Positions 1 through 6,901 are shown, counted from the first letter of the stretch. The stretch is DNA of 10,960 nucleotides from an uncultured bacterium (GCA_937873535.1 CALMYA010000032.1:1-10960), one strand, 5' to 3'. The notes: generated by a model not told the origin, from the letters alone. Numbers and translations are program-made.

Positions 1-111
1 GATGTGTTAGATGCTGATTACATCGCACTTGGAGCAACAGGATTCTTAACTATTGCCTTTGGTAATGTTACAGCAAAGAGCCTCAGGCTGGCGCCTTCAG
101 CCACCGTATGA
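1..111 (+). CDS. possible 3' end of a hypothetical protein (partial)
   Basis: Frame 1 is open from the window edge to a TGA at 109-111 and gives 36 residues with a hydrophobic stretch (YIALGATGFLTIAFGNV). The frame would overlap the last 29 bases of the convergent minus-strand membrane gene. No domain is recognisable and the start lies outside the window. An open frame of this length can occur by chance, so this is a weak call. If it is not coding, bases 1-82 are the intergenic space downstream of the next gene. Confidence 0.25.
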   Translation, partial: DVLDADYIALGATGFLTIAFGNVTAKSLRLAPSATV

Positions 112-559
112 CCGGCGACATCGGTCTGACCACAAGAAGGGCGCCGGTAATTCCGACCAGAACGTCCTTCACTTGATCAACATGAAGGGCTGTCATGCCG
201 CTCAGATAGGTGCGAGACTGGATAAAGGCCTCGCCTGTACGGATTTCATACTGCTCCCAGAGGATGCAGATGACTGCCGCGAATAGAGAAGCCGTAGCAC
301 AAAGCATTGCGTGTGACCGGACACGACCATTCAAAACAAAGTCAACGGACAGAAACATCCATCCGATGGCAATTCCTCCGAGGGCATGCGGTATGATGTC
401 GATCCAATACTTCGCCGCAAACCGCGGCGACAAGTAGAGGTCGAGACCTTGCTCCCCCAGAATGGTATCTGCGGCCATGGTAAGAGCGGCAAAGATTGCC
501 GCCAGAATGATAAAGACGATTGGAGCCAACTTGGTGGCATCATAGAGTTTTGTTTGCAT
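83..559 (-). CDS. small integral membrane protein, DUF2238/VanZ-like architecture
   Basis: A 158-residue protein with four predicted membrane segments: about residues 12-30, 55-72, 84-101 and 130-146. Polar residues sit in or beside the helices: a His in HALGG (about 58-62), WEQYE near 101-105, and a D-x-x-x-D pair ahead of VGITGALL near the C-terminus. This order of His, Trp-Glu and Asp next to a Gly-rich final helix resembles the DUF2238 (YjdF) and VanZ-type membrane families, whose biochemistry is poorly known; the assignment is an inference from pattern. The ATG at 557-559 has no Shine-Dalgarno site (upstream bases are CACGCACTCACAA), and I could not find a clear promoter. It may be read from the tRNA-Ile upstream. 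GC content is higher than in the neighbouring 808-1386 gene. Confidence 0.75.
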   Translation of the reverse strand: MQTKLYDATKLAPIVFIILAAIFAALTMAADTILGEQGLDLYLSPRFAAKYWIDIIPHALGGIAIGWMFLSVDFVLNGRVRSHAMLCATASLFAAVICILWEQYEIRTGEAFIQSRTYLSGMTALHVDQVKDVLVGITGALLVVRPMSPVIRWLKAPA

Positions 560-644
560 TTGTGAGTGCGTGTTTTCTGAATGTTGATGTTGCTGGTTTT
601 CTGAATTAACTGAAATTTTCCTGACAAAGGACGATTGACCTCGA

Positions 645-659
645 CTGCTTAAAAAGCAG
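645..659 (-). other. hairpin just downstream of tRNA-Ile
   Basis: CTGCTT-AAA-AAGCAG forms a perfect 6-bp stem 15 bases past the tRNA 3' end in the minus direction. No T-tract follows, so it is a poor intrinsic terminator. It may serve as a 3' processing or pause element instead. Read-through into the 158-aa gene is possible. Confidence 0.3.
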
Positions 660-673
660 CTTCAGTACGACTG

Positions 674-746
674 TGCGCCTGCCAGGATTCGAACCTGGGA
701 CCCCATCAGTATCAGTGATGTGCTCTACCAACTGAGCTACAAGCGC
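674..746 (-). tRNA. trnI: tRNA-Ile (anticodon GAT)
   Basis: The minus strand folds as a 73-nt cloverleaf. The acceptor stem GCGCTTG/CAGGCGC has one G-U pair. The D arm is GCTC-AGTTGGTA-GAGC. The anticodon stem CATCA/TGATG has the loop CTGATAC, giving GAT at positions 34-36. The variable loop is GGGTC, and the T arm is CCAGG-TTCGAAT-CCTGG. The discriminator base is A, and the gene does not encode CCA (next bases CAG), so CCA must be added by the nucleotidyltransferase. In many bacteria tRNA-Ile(GAT) sits in the 16S-23S spacer. Here it lies about 1 kb past the 16S gene, beyond a terminator and a protein gene, on the same strand. This may be the remnant of a broken-up rRNA operon. Confidence 0.97.
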
Positions 747-763
747 ATGTGTTAACGTTCCCT

Positions 764-792
764 ACGATACCAAGAAAACGGCCAAATAACAA
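764..792 (-). promoter_or_regulatory. putative promoter of tRNA-Ile
   Basis: On the minus strand TTGTTA (787-792) and TATCGT (764-769) are separated by 17 bp, each matching four of six consensus bases. The predicted start lies about ten bases before the tRNA 5' end. The match is moderate. Confidence 0.4.
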
Positions 793-807
793 GATTTATT
801 AGGACTT

Positions 808-1386
808 TTATACAGCCCTATTCTTAGGGTTTTTCCTTACTGAAAGCAAAAACATGCTTCCATCAAAAAAGGTGAAATACAGTGGAAACGCTATTCTTGA
901 GAGCTCTTTGGTGTCCGAAGCAATCAAACTTAAAAGACTCGCGATGAAGAAGAGCGACCAAAAACCTACACTTTCGCTCTTAGGGTTATTCCAGACTTTT
1001 TTATATGTTGGAATGCCGCCAATAAAGTGCGCCACTAAGCTTATTATCAAGTTCAAAAGCGGTGCTGAAAAATAAAACCATATAAGTCCACTTATAACGA
1101 GAAGCGCAGCGCAAACATATTCTGTATATCCAAATTCTCTAGTTCCTTTCCAAAAGCTAATCAAACATATGGCTACATTCCCTATGAGAAAAATAAAGCT
1201 TAATATTAAAGAAGAATGCGACCCGCCGCTAAAATACACGCCCGCAAAACTATTAATCGATAATAATACCCAGACAATCCTGCTAAATACGCTCGGTGAA
1301 TACTTTCCTTTCAGCATTTCCGTGCATCCGACAACATAAGAAGCCAGACCGAAAAAAACGATGTCTGCGTACAAGACTGTTTGCAT
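808..1386 (-). CDS. seven-helix membrane protein, PQ-loop/SWEET-like
   Basis: A 192-residue, very hydrophobic protein with about seven membrane segments (roughly residues 5-25, 37-54, 59-79, 90-106, 108-126, 142-158, 164-183). The loop before helix 6 reads GGIPTYKKVWNNPKSESVGFW, cut here to its key residues: Pro-Thr, the basic KK, NPKSES and a Trp. This Pro-x-x-x-x-x-x-x-NP-x-SES pattern before a helix resembles the PQ-loop repeat region of SWEET/MtN3-like carriers; the family link and any substrate are inferences. The start at 1386 is supported by an extended -10 box (TGCTAGTAT) ending six bases upstream, which predicts a leaderless mRNA; no ribosome-binding site is within reach. A short CCCTA/TAGGG hairpin (816-829) overlaps the last codons. 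The gene lies between the 16S terminator and tRNA-Ile, with lower GC than its neighbours. Confidence 0.8.
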   Translation of the reverse strand: MQTVLYADIVFFGLASYVVGCTEMLKGKYSPSVFSRIVWVLLSINSFAGVYFSGGSHSSLILSFIFLIGNVAICLISFWKGTREFGYTEYVCAALLVISGLIWFYFSAPLLNLIISLVAHFIGGIPTYKKVWNNPKSESVGFWSLFFIASLLSLIASDTKELSRIAFPLYFTFFDGSMFLLSVRKNPKNRAV

Positions 1387-1392
1387 AAAAAT

Positions 1393-1401
1393 ATACTAGC
1401 A
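1393..1401 (-). promoter_or_regulatory. extended -10 promoter, probably leaderless transcript
   Basis: The minus strand reads TGCTAGTAT, then six bases (ATTTTT), then ATG. A TGn extension next to a TATAAT-like hexamer can replace a -35 box, and none is visible at the right distance. Initiation 6-8 bases after the hexamer would fall on the ATG itself. Confidence 0.55.
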
Positions 1402-1464
1402 CATCTATTGTTTTGCAGGTTCCCTCCTCTATGTCTCTTTTTTCACTGTCTTTTTGATAGGGTG

Positions 1465-1537
1465 AAAAATACAAATAAAATAGGCTGGTGTTCCGACCAT
1501 CCAGGACGGAACACCAGCCTATTTTATTTGTATTTTT
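1465..1537 (-). terminator. 31-bp perfect hairpin terminating the 16S unit
   Basis: Bases 1465-1495 and 1507-1537 are perfectly complementary, with an 11-base apical region (1496-1506). The GC-rich upper stem (AGGCTGGTGTTCCG) is flanked by complementary A/T tails, so a U-rich tract follows the core in both directions. It lies eight bases past the pre-16S processing arm and upstream of a gene with its own promoter, so it most likely ends the 16S transcript. Its apical sequence nearly matches that of the hairpin at 5810-5884. Confidence 0.85.
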
Positions 1538-1545
1538 TGACTTGT

Positions 1546-1751
1546 CAGAAAGGTTACAGCATCTAAAGCAATCCAGTGTACTATACTGGCGCACTATTCT
1601 TGTGTTGAGTACGGATCTTTCTCCGCTGTCAAAATGCTTAGGGCATTTACGCCTTCTGTTTCGGAAGTCAGAAACTTCTGTTCAAATCCGCATATGCAGG
1701 ATTCGAACGATCGACAAGTATTAATTGCTCGAAAGCAACCAATGAGTTTCA
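1546..1751 (-). other. pre-16S 3' trailer with processing-stem arm
   Basis: This is the RNA between the mature 16S end and the terminator. Its distal 18 bases (1546-1563) pair with 3260-3277 upstream of the gene with one A-C mismatch, forming the double-stranded stem normally cut by RNase III. The distance from mature end to stem is about 188 nt, against about 26 nt on the 5' side. The extra RNA holds several small hairpins on the minus strand: TTGCT-TTCG-AGCAA (about 1726-1739), GAAGT-TTCTG-ACTTC, AAATGC-CCTAA-GCATTT, CGGA/TCCG and CCAGT/ACTGG. I see no tRNA and no open frame with coding character here. Together with the terminator this accounts for the gene-free stretch 1387-1751. Confidence 0.6.
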
Positions 1752-3235
<1,484 letters not shown>

Positions 3236-3259
3236 AACTCAAACAAATATCAAGGATAT

Positions 3260-3277
3260 GATGCTGTAACTTTTCTG
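3260..3277 (-). other. 5' arm of the pre-16S processing stem
   Basis: On the transcript CAGAAAAGTTACAGCATC pairs with GATGCTGTAACCTTTCTG from 1546-1563: 17 of 18 positions are Watson-Crick pairs and one is A-C. Placement either side of the 16S gene is that of an RNase III processing stem. Confidence 0.75.
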
Positions 3278-3321
3278 CTTTCAAAAAACATACGCCCTCA
3301 TACCTGCAAGGCGTAAGGGAC

Positions 3322-3349
3322 ATTATACGCACATGAACCCCTTTGTCAA
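3322..3349 (-). promoter_or_regulatory. 16S rRNA promoter, full consensus
   Basis: The minus strand has TTGACA (3344-3349), a 16-bp spacer and TATAAT (3322-3327), both perfect. An A/T-rich stretch (TTAATTTCCAAAAAAG) just upstream could act as an UP element. Predicted initiation is near 3315, leaving a leader of about 80 nt before the mature 16S. A further TATAAT at about 3396-3401 lacks a good -35 box and might be a second, weaker promoter. Confidence 0.85.
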
Positions 3350-3430
3350 ATAAGGCTTTTTTGGAAATTAAGCCGGTGGCACGCCTGCCTGAATGTCTAT
3401 TATATGGCTATTTATAAGGGTTAAATGAAA

Positions 3431-3460
3431 GCAAGCCGTTTCCCTTGGGAAACGGCTTGC
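3431..3460 (-). terminator. terminator of the 85-aa gene
   Basis: GCAAGCCGTTTCCC and GGGAAACGGCTTGC form a perfect 14-bp arm pair separated by two bases (probably a four-base loop in RNA). On the minus strand it is followed by TTTCATTT. It starts 14 bases after the stop codon at 3475 and separates that gene from the 16S promoter. Confidence 0.85.
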
Positions 3461-3474
3461 AACTGTGAACTCTG

Positions 3475-3732
3475 CTAACTTTCGGGGCATGCCTCAGGTG
3501 CAATGCTCGATTCAAAGTCTGACAAAAGTCTGGCTTCAAAAAGTGCATCTCTAAATGCGACCACTAGATCTTCTTCGGCGCCGTTAGGGCCTTTTCTAGC
3601 GTGACCTACAACCAAGCTACCACCAGGTTTCTGCAAAAATACGGAAACACTCACAGAGTGGTAGCCGAGATTGATACCCACAAGACTGAGCTCATTGTCG
3701 TGCAGGAACTTAAGAATTTTTTCGTCTACCAT
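3475..3732 (-). CDS. hypothetical small protein (85 aa)
   Basis: I do not recognise this family. The protein starts MVDEKILKFLHDNELSLVGINL, shown only in part; it has no membrane segment or signal peptide. A predicted beta-rich centre (SVSVSVFLQ, GGSLVVGHA) is followed by a helix (EEDLVVAFRDALFEARLL) and an acidic tail containing one Cys. The ATG at 3730-3732 is supported by AGAAAGGA nine bases upstream. The gene is flanked by two minus-oriented terminators, one 88 bases before the start and one just after the stop, so it is a single-gene unit whose leader may carry an attenuator. The intact frame, ribosome-binding site and dedicated terminator make it likely to be real. Confidence 0.65.
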   Translation of the reverse strand: MVDEKILKFLHDNELSLVGINLGYHSVSVSVFLQKPGGSLVVGHARKGPNGAEEDLVVAFRDALFEARLLSDFESSIAPEACPES

Positions 3733-3741
3733 ATTGTTTTT

Positions 3742-3749
3742 TCCTTTCT
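3742..3749 (-). promoter_or_regulatory. Shine-Dalgarno site of the 85-aa gene
   Basis: AGAAAGGA on the minus strand, nine bases before the ATG at 3732. It would pair with a canonical 16S tail (TCCTTTCT) but not with the tail seen at 1752-1765. Confidence 0.55.
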
Positions 3750-3756
3750 ATCTTTT

Positions 3757-3794
3757 GCGTTTACGTTTTTTGCGTTTAGCGTGTTTACGTTTTT
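3757..3794. repeat. two-copy direct repeat in the 85-aa gene leader
   Basis: GCGTTTACGTTTTT (3757-3770) and GTGTTTACGTTTTT (3781-3794) differ at one base and lie 24 bp apart, linked by a partial copy (GCGTTTAG). On the transcript this is an A/C/G-rich leader lacking U-rich runs. Its role is unknown. Confidence 0.5.
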
Positions 3795-3819
3795 GCCTGA
3801 GGTTGCCCAAAGAACAAAA

Positions 3820-3842
3820 CAGCCCTCCAACGTGGAGGGCTG
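3820..3842 (-). terminator. terminator in the leader of the 85-aa gene (possible attenuator)
   Basis: CAGCCCTCCA and TGGAGGGCTG form a perfect 10-bp stem around ACG. On the minus strand TTTTGTTCTTT follows. No minus-strand gene lies between here and 4013, so this terminator does not close a coding unit. No -10-like sequence is visible between it and the start at 3732, whereas a possible TTGACT box lies upstream at about 3880. This fits premature termination in a leader. Confidence 0.65.
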
Positions 3843-3997
3843 ACTCGTATCTTCTAAATAGATTATTTATAAAACATGAGTCAAATCTCCACCGCTTGAA
3901 AGGCTTAGCAGCGTGAGAAGATTTTTTTGTGACCCGTGTATATGCATGCCTAAATATTAATTGAATATAGCCAATTATGCAAATAGGATAAAATACA

Positions 3998-4006
3998 TGC
4001 TACTAT
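3998..4006 (+). promoter_or_regulatory. extended -10 promoter of the methyltransferase
   Basis: TGCTACTAT ends six bases (AGCGCC) before the ATG at 4013, the same layout as at 1393-1401. No convincing -35 box and no ribosome-binding site are present, so the mRNA is probably leaderless. Confidence 0.55.
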
Positions 4007-4012
4007 AGCGCC

Positions 4013-4636
4013 ATGTCTTCAAACTCGATAATACCCGTCGAAGAGCTCAAAAAAGACCTCACAATTAAGGCGCGGCTTTTGGGCAACTCACTCGAATTCA
4101 GAACTACCTGGGGGCTTTTCAGCCCCGAAGCAATAGACGCCGGCACCGAAATGCTGCTTGAAGCAGTTAAAAGAGCCGGCATAGCCGAAACACTTGATGC
4201 GAAAGCAAACGTTCTTGACCTCGGCTGTGGCTACGGCCCTATCGGCATTGCATTAGGCAAGCTACTCCCTTCCGGTTCTGGAAAAATTAATTTAGTAGAT
4301 AAAGACTTTGTGGCTGTGGAATACGCAAAAAAGAATGCGGCACTTAACGGCTTGGCTGAGCGCGCAGAATGCTATTTGTCGAACGGTTTTTCTCATGTTC
4401 CTAAAAACATGCAGTTCGACCTCATGGTTTCAAACCTTCCTGCAAAAATAAGTAAAGAATTTTTCTGGATACTATTCGAGGAAGCACGACAACACTTAAA
4501 ACCAGGCGGGCAATTCGTGGTAGTAACCATAGCCGGCCTAGAATTTTTCATAAAAAAGAATTTTGAAAAGCTTTTTGGTAATTATGAGCTGCTTAAAGAT
4601 GGAAAGGGGTACTTTGTGGCGAGGGCGGTTAAGTAA
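4013..4636 (+). CDS. class I SAM-dependent methyltransferase, MTS (RsmC/RlmG-like) domain
   Basis: A 207-residue cytoplasmic protein of a single methyltransferase-small domain. The N-terminal signature FRTTWGLFSPEAIDAGTEML (about 28-47) matches the MTS family. Motif I is VLDLGCGYGPIG (67-78) and binds S-adenosylmethionine; the acidic residue after beta 2 is in LVDKD (94-98). Motif IV reads SNLPAK (140-145), where the family's rRNA guanine-N2 enzymes usually have NPP[FI]. KPGGQFVVV (163-171) is the usual late strand. By family the substrate would be rRNA guanine, but the altered motif IV leaves this open. It is the only plus-strand gene between 112 and 9799 and is flanked by minus-strand units. 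The start rests on a promoter six bases upstream. It converges on the next gene with a 27-bp gap. Confidence 0.88.
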   Translation: MSSNSIIPVEELKKDLTIKARLLGNSLEFRTTWGLFSPEAIDAGTEMLLEAVKRAGIAETLDAKANVLDLGCGYGPIGIALGKLLPSGSGKINLVDKDFVAVEYAKKNAALNGLAERAECYLSNGFSHVPKNMQFDLMVSNLPAKISKEFFWILFEEARQHLKPGGQFVVVTIAGLEFFIKKNFEKLFGNYELLKDGKGYFVARAVK

Positions 4637-4646
4637 ACTTTTCAAA

Positions 4647-4680
4647 GAAAAAACGGCAGCCTGTCACGAGGGTCTGCCGT
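4647..4680 (-). terminator. terminator of the 194-aa gene, overlapping its stop
   Basis: ACGGCAG (4653-4659) pairs with CTGCCGT (4674-4680). In the minus direction TTTTTTCTTTG follows. The TGA stop of the gene (4664-4666) lies in the loop, so the hairpin reuses the last codons. It also lies between two converging genes and may help end the plus-strand transcript, although the plus-side T-tract is weak. Confidence 0.75.
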
Positions 4681-5248
4681 ATTTCGCGAATTCCGCGGTG
4701 ACATCATGCCACCGAAAGAAACTCGATTTGTCCGCTTGATGTTCATTGTACCCTCCGGGCTCATAGAGCCGTTCGGGAAGGAAGGAGTCAAAGACCCAGA
4801 TAGTGTTGCTGGCAGGAAGCCCTGGAAACGACCCTAACGAGAGAGTTTCTTTGATGTGAAAACCCTTGAACTTCAATTCCAAGGTGGTATCGAAGATATG
4901 CAACTCTTCCTGAAACGCCCTTATTGCTCCGTGAAAAGGGTTCTCGCGCTCACCCAGCTTTTCGCTGATGCTGCTCGAAAGATTACGCTGCCGATACCGC
5001 ATGTCCGCAAACACCTGACGGTCTTCGCAAAGCTTGAGCGTCGCGCCCGTCTTGGCATCCACATGAAAGACATTCACTGCCGCGGTGCCTGTGCACCTAA
5101 CCAGCCTGCCTTTTTTCCTGACAAGAACCGCCTCCTTCGAACGCAGCTCTGCCAAGAGGTGCTCAACTGTTTTCGCTTCTCCTTTCCCCCACTGTTCAAG
5201 CGGTACCCCATGCTCATTCAAAAGATCTAAAAGCTGGTTTTTCTGCAT
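4664..5248 (-). CDS. divergent Nudix-like domain protein (194 aa)
   Basis: The C-terminal part resembles a Nudix fold. ISEKLGERENPFHGAIRAFQ is followed by EEL and HI (about residues 121-143), aligning with the Nudix box as E-x7-R-A-x-x-EE, so the first Glu after the Arg is replaced by Ala. Two glutamates of the metal-binding EE remain. Nudix enzymes hydrolyse nucleoside diphosphates linked to another group; activity here is uncertain. The first 60 residues are a separate, helical, charged segment (LLDLLNEHGVPLEQWGKGEA, partial). I chose the ATG at 5248, not one at 5338, because AGAAAGGAG lies four bases before it and the only good promoter (5293-5320) starts transcription downstream of 5338. 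The gene is a single unit with its own promoter and terminator. Confidence 0.75.
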   Translation of the reverse strand: MQKNQLLDLLNEHGVPLEQWGKGEAKTVEHLLAELRSKEAVLVRKKGRLVRCTGTAAVNVFHVDAKTGATLKLCEDRQVFADMRYRQRNLSSSISEKLGERENPFHGAIRAFQEELHIFDTTLELKFKGFHIKETLSLGSFPGLPASNTIWVFDSFLPERLYEPGGYNEHQADKSSFFRWHDVTAEFAKYGRPS

Positions 5249-5252
5249 TTTT

Positions 5253-5261
5253 CTCCTTTCT
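5253..5261 (-). promoter_or_regulatory. Shine-Dalgarno site fixing the start at 5248
   Basis: AGAAAGGAG followed by AAAA and ATG. It fully complements a canonical CTCCTTTCT 16S tail, which the 16S gene in this window lacks. Confidence 0.75.
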
Positions 5262-5292
5262 GTTGTTGTGTTTGTTCTATTGTTCAACAGAC

Positions 5293-5320
5293 AAGATACT
5301 CTGAAATTTTCTGGTGTCAA
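5293..5320 (-). promoter_or_regulatory. promoter of the 194-aa gene
   Basis: TTGACA (5315-5320), a 16-bp spacer and TATCTT (5293-5298) on the minus strand. The predicted leader is about 38 nt, A-rich, and ends in the strong ribosome-binding site. Confidence 0.7.
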
Positions 5321-5324
5321 CAAT

Positions 5325-5371
5325 AAAAAAACGAACACCGCCCCAGCTAAGTTATTGCTGTTCGGGCGGTG
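5325..5371 (-). terminator. terminator of the 106-aa gene
   Basis: CACCGCCC (5336-5343) pairs with GGGCGGTG (5364-5371), and an inner CAGC/GCTG stem extends it past a three-base bulge. In the minus direction TTCG and then seven T residues follow. It begins 23 bases after the stop at 5395 and directly precedes the next promoter. Confidence 0.82.
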
Positions 5372-5394
5372 GTTCTAAAATATTCAAGAGATGT

Positions 5395-5715
5395 TTAATA
5401 CACCTTCTCGACACGTTGGTAGATGACCCTGACTTTGCAGCCAGCGCCTCCGGTTACAAGTGCGATCGTAAGGATGAACTTATGCCTTCCTGCATTGAAA
5501 TCCTCAAGCGGAATAAGGTCGCCGAGACTGGCTGACGCCAACCATTCGTAGATTCTGACCTCGCCTTCAAGCACTTCAATTTCACAGAATGCACTTATCA
5601 GCTTGCTCTGCTCGTTGGGTTTCAGGGTAATCACCTCGTCCTCCGGTTGCGACGGCCACGGCTCCTCGGTTCTCCACCCGGTTGCAGGTGGTTGCATGAC
5701 TCCTATTTTCTCCAT
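5395..5715 (-). CDS. hypothetical small protein (106 aa)
   Basis: I do not recognise this family. The protein is soluble and rich in Pro and Glu at the N-terminus (VMQPPATGWRTEEPWPSQPE). After that, alternating hydrophobic residues suggest a small beta-rich fold (KLISAFCEIEVLEGEVRIYEW, shown in part; FILTIALVTGG; KVRVIYQRV). That strand pattern with EVLEGEVRIYE recalls cupin-like or jelly-roll strands, but no metal ligands are visible. The start at 5715 is chosen because AGAAGGAG lies five bases upstream. The longer frame from 5793 would begin at the predicted transcription start. The gene has its own promoter and terminator, like its 194-aa neighbour. Confidence 0.65.
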   Translation of the reverse strand: MEKIGVMQPPATGWRTEEPWPSQPEDEVITLKPNEQSKLISAFCEIEVLEGEVRIYEWLASASLGDLIPLEDFNAGRHKFILTIALVTGGAGCKVRVIYQRVEKVY

Positions 5716-5720
5716 TGTTA

Positions 5721-5728
5721 CTCCTTCT
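5721..5728 (-). promoter_or_regulatory. Shine-Dalgarno site fixing the start at 5715
   Basis: AGAAGGAG, five bases (TAACA) and ATG on the minus strand. It decides between the start at 5715 and an upstream ATG at 5793. Confidence 0.7.
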
Positions 5729-5777
5729 GTTGGTTTAGGTTGATTGAAAGCCTCTTCATACAAAGGGCTCTGCGCGT

Positions 5778-5805
5778 ATAGTATAACTTTCACTCAAAGA
5801 ATCAA
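5778..5805 (-). promoter_or_regulatory. promoter of the 106-aa gene
   Basis: TTGATT (5800-5805), a 16-bp spacer and TACTAT (5778-5783) on the minus strand; an overlapping TATACT is an alternative -10 box. The -35 box sits five bases from the base of the secF terminator. Confidence 0.5.
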
Positions 5806-5809
5806 GTTA

Positions 5810-5884
5810 GAAATAAAATAATAAAACACCCTGCATGTTCGACCATCCCGGACGAACATGCAGGGTGTTTTATTATTTTATTTC
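5810..5884 (-). terminator. 32-bp perfect hairpin terminating secDF
   Basis: Bases 5810-5841 and 5853-5884 are perfectly complementary around an 11-base apical region (ACCATCCCGGA on the plus strand). A GC-rich core (ACACCCTGCATGTTCG) is flanked by complementary A/T tails giving U-rich runs either way. The secF stop codon (5878-5880) lies inside the stem. The apical region is almost the same as in the 1465-1537 hairpin although the stems differ. Confidence 0.85.
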
Positions 5885-6867
5885 TTCTTCCTATTCTGAA
5901 ACTTCTCTAACGTCACCAACAACGGCGAACCAATAAATATAGAAGAATATGTACCAGTGATAATTCCAATAATGAGAGCAAGCGCAAAATTACGTGTTGA
6001 ATCTGGGCCAAGAACAAACAACACAATGAGCGCGAGCACAGTTGTAAGCGAAGTGTTAATAGAACGCGCAACAGTTTGGCTGACACTTTCCCCTACTATC
6101 TGCTCAAAAGGCTTTTTGCCCGAGTTGCCGTCGATGCGTAAGTTTTCACGAGTTCGATCGAACACTACAATGGTGTCGTGAATAGAGAAACCTAGAACTA
6201 CGAGCAGAGCCGTAATAAAGAGTGCGTCTATTTCAAACCCGCCGTTTCTGCCCATAAAGGCGAATATTCCTGTAGGAATGATGATGTCGTGAAGCAATGC
6301 GATAATGGCCACGATGCCGTACTTCCATGAAGCAACAGGTTTTGAAACTTTTCGAAATACGAATGTTATGAAGATAATGATTGCTAGGAGAACGTAAATA
6401 AGTGACCACGTTGCCTTGCCTTCAAGCTCTTTACCAAGAACTGGGCCGACAGAGTCGAAGCGCTTTATTTCACCGCCAAGAGCAGCAACAAGTGCTTTTC
6501 TACCCGGTTCATCTAGAGCTTTTGTTCGTATAATATAGCCCGTCTCCCCTGCCTGTCGTACAACGCTTTCGCCTATGTTAAGTGAAGCGAGCGTTGCATG
6601 AAGAGTTTCAATGTTTGGGAAACTAGTAATTGCCGCAACAGTAGTTGTTGCGCTAGCAGTTGCAGCGGTAGGAGCAGAGTTTTTTGTATTTGTAGGAGTT
6701 GAAGTTGCAGTTGTATTGCCTGCAGCCGCGTAGTCTACTTCAACGATTGAACCGCCGGTGAAGTCAATTCCGAAATTAAGGCCCCAAAACGACACTGCAA
6801 AAACCGAGAAGGCCATGAGGATGATTGAGAGCGCGTAGAATATTTTTCTGTGTTTTACAATAGACAT
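5878..6867 (-). CDS. secF: protein translocase subunit SecF
   Basis: SecF partners SecD in the membrane and uses the proton gradient to help pull proteins through SecYEG. This 329-residue protein has the family order: helix 1 (about 10-29), the GIDFTGGSIVEV motif (33-44), a periplasmic region to about 150, then five more helices. FSIHDTIVVFDRTREN (228-243) is the conserved signature, and VLGPDSTRNFALALIIGIITG is near the end, with a basic KKK tail. Residues about 46-80 are an Ala/Thr/Ser/Asn-rich low-complexity insert not typical of SecF. It follows secD with a 34-bp gap and no Shine-Dalgarno site at the ATG (upstream AATTAATTAAATCATT), so it is probably co-transcribed. The gene ends inside the long terminator at 5810-5884. 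Confidence 0.96.
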   Translation of the reverse strand: MSIVKHRKIFYALSIILMAFSVFAVSFWGLNFGIDFTGGSIVEVDYAAAGNTTATSTPTNTKNSAPTAATASATTTVAAITSFPNIETLHATLASLNIGESVVRQAGETGYIIRTKALDEPGRKALVAALGGEIKRFDSVGPVLGKELEGKATWSLIYVLLAIIIFITFVFRKVSKPVASWKYGIVAIIALLHDIIIPTGIFAFMGRNGGFEIDALFITALLVVLGFSIHDTIVVFDRTRENLRIDGNSGKKPFEQIVGESVSQTVARSINTSLTTVLALIVLFVLGPDSTRNFALALIIGIITGTYSSIFIGSPLLVTLEKFQNRKKK

Positions 6868-6901
6868 AATGATTTAATTAATTTAGGAATTGATTGACGA
6901 A

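Noticed and set aside
573..606. Direct repeat TTTTCTGAAT (573-582 and 597-606)
   Set aside because: Only ten bases in an A/T-rich intergenic stretch; no associated structure, so probably chance.
1421..1430. AGAGGAGGGA on the minus strand as a ribosome-binding site for the 808-1386 gene
   Set aside because: It lies more than 30 bases before the ATG and upstream of the predicted -10 box.
1696..1722. tRNA-like GTTCGAATCC on the minus strand in the 16S trailer
   Set aside because: The T-loop sequence is present, but the flanking bases GATCG and CCTGC do not pair and no acceptor or anticodon arm can be built.
3750..3800. Lys/Arg-rich minus-strand frame (KRKHAKRKKRKRKR) resembling a ribosomal-protein tail
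   Set aside because: No start codon lies in frame upstream for a long distance, and the frame crosses the terminator at 3820-3842. It is a product of the A/C/G-rich repeats.
3907..3930. Run of seven T residues on the plus strand as a terminator
   Set aside because: No strong stem precedes it and no plus-strand gene lies upstream.
5249..5338. Longer N-terminus for the 194-aa protein (start at 5338)
   Set aside because: The promoter at 5293-5320 lies inside this extension and the strong ribosome-binding site marks 5248.
4856..5535. Plus-strand open frames opposite the 194- and 106-aa genes
   Set aside because: They are antisense shadows without ribosome-binding sites or promoter signals.
5716..5793. 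Longer N-terminus for the 106-aa protein (start at 5793)
   Set aside because: The predicted -10 box overlaps this start, and AGAAGGAG is placed for 5715.
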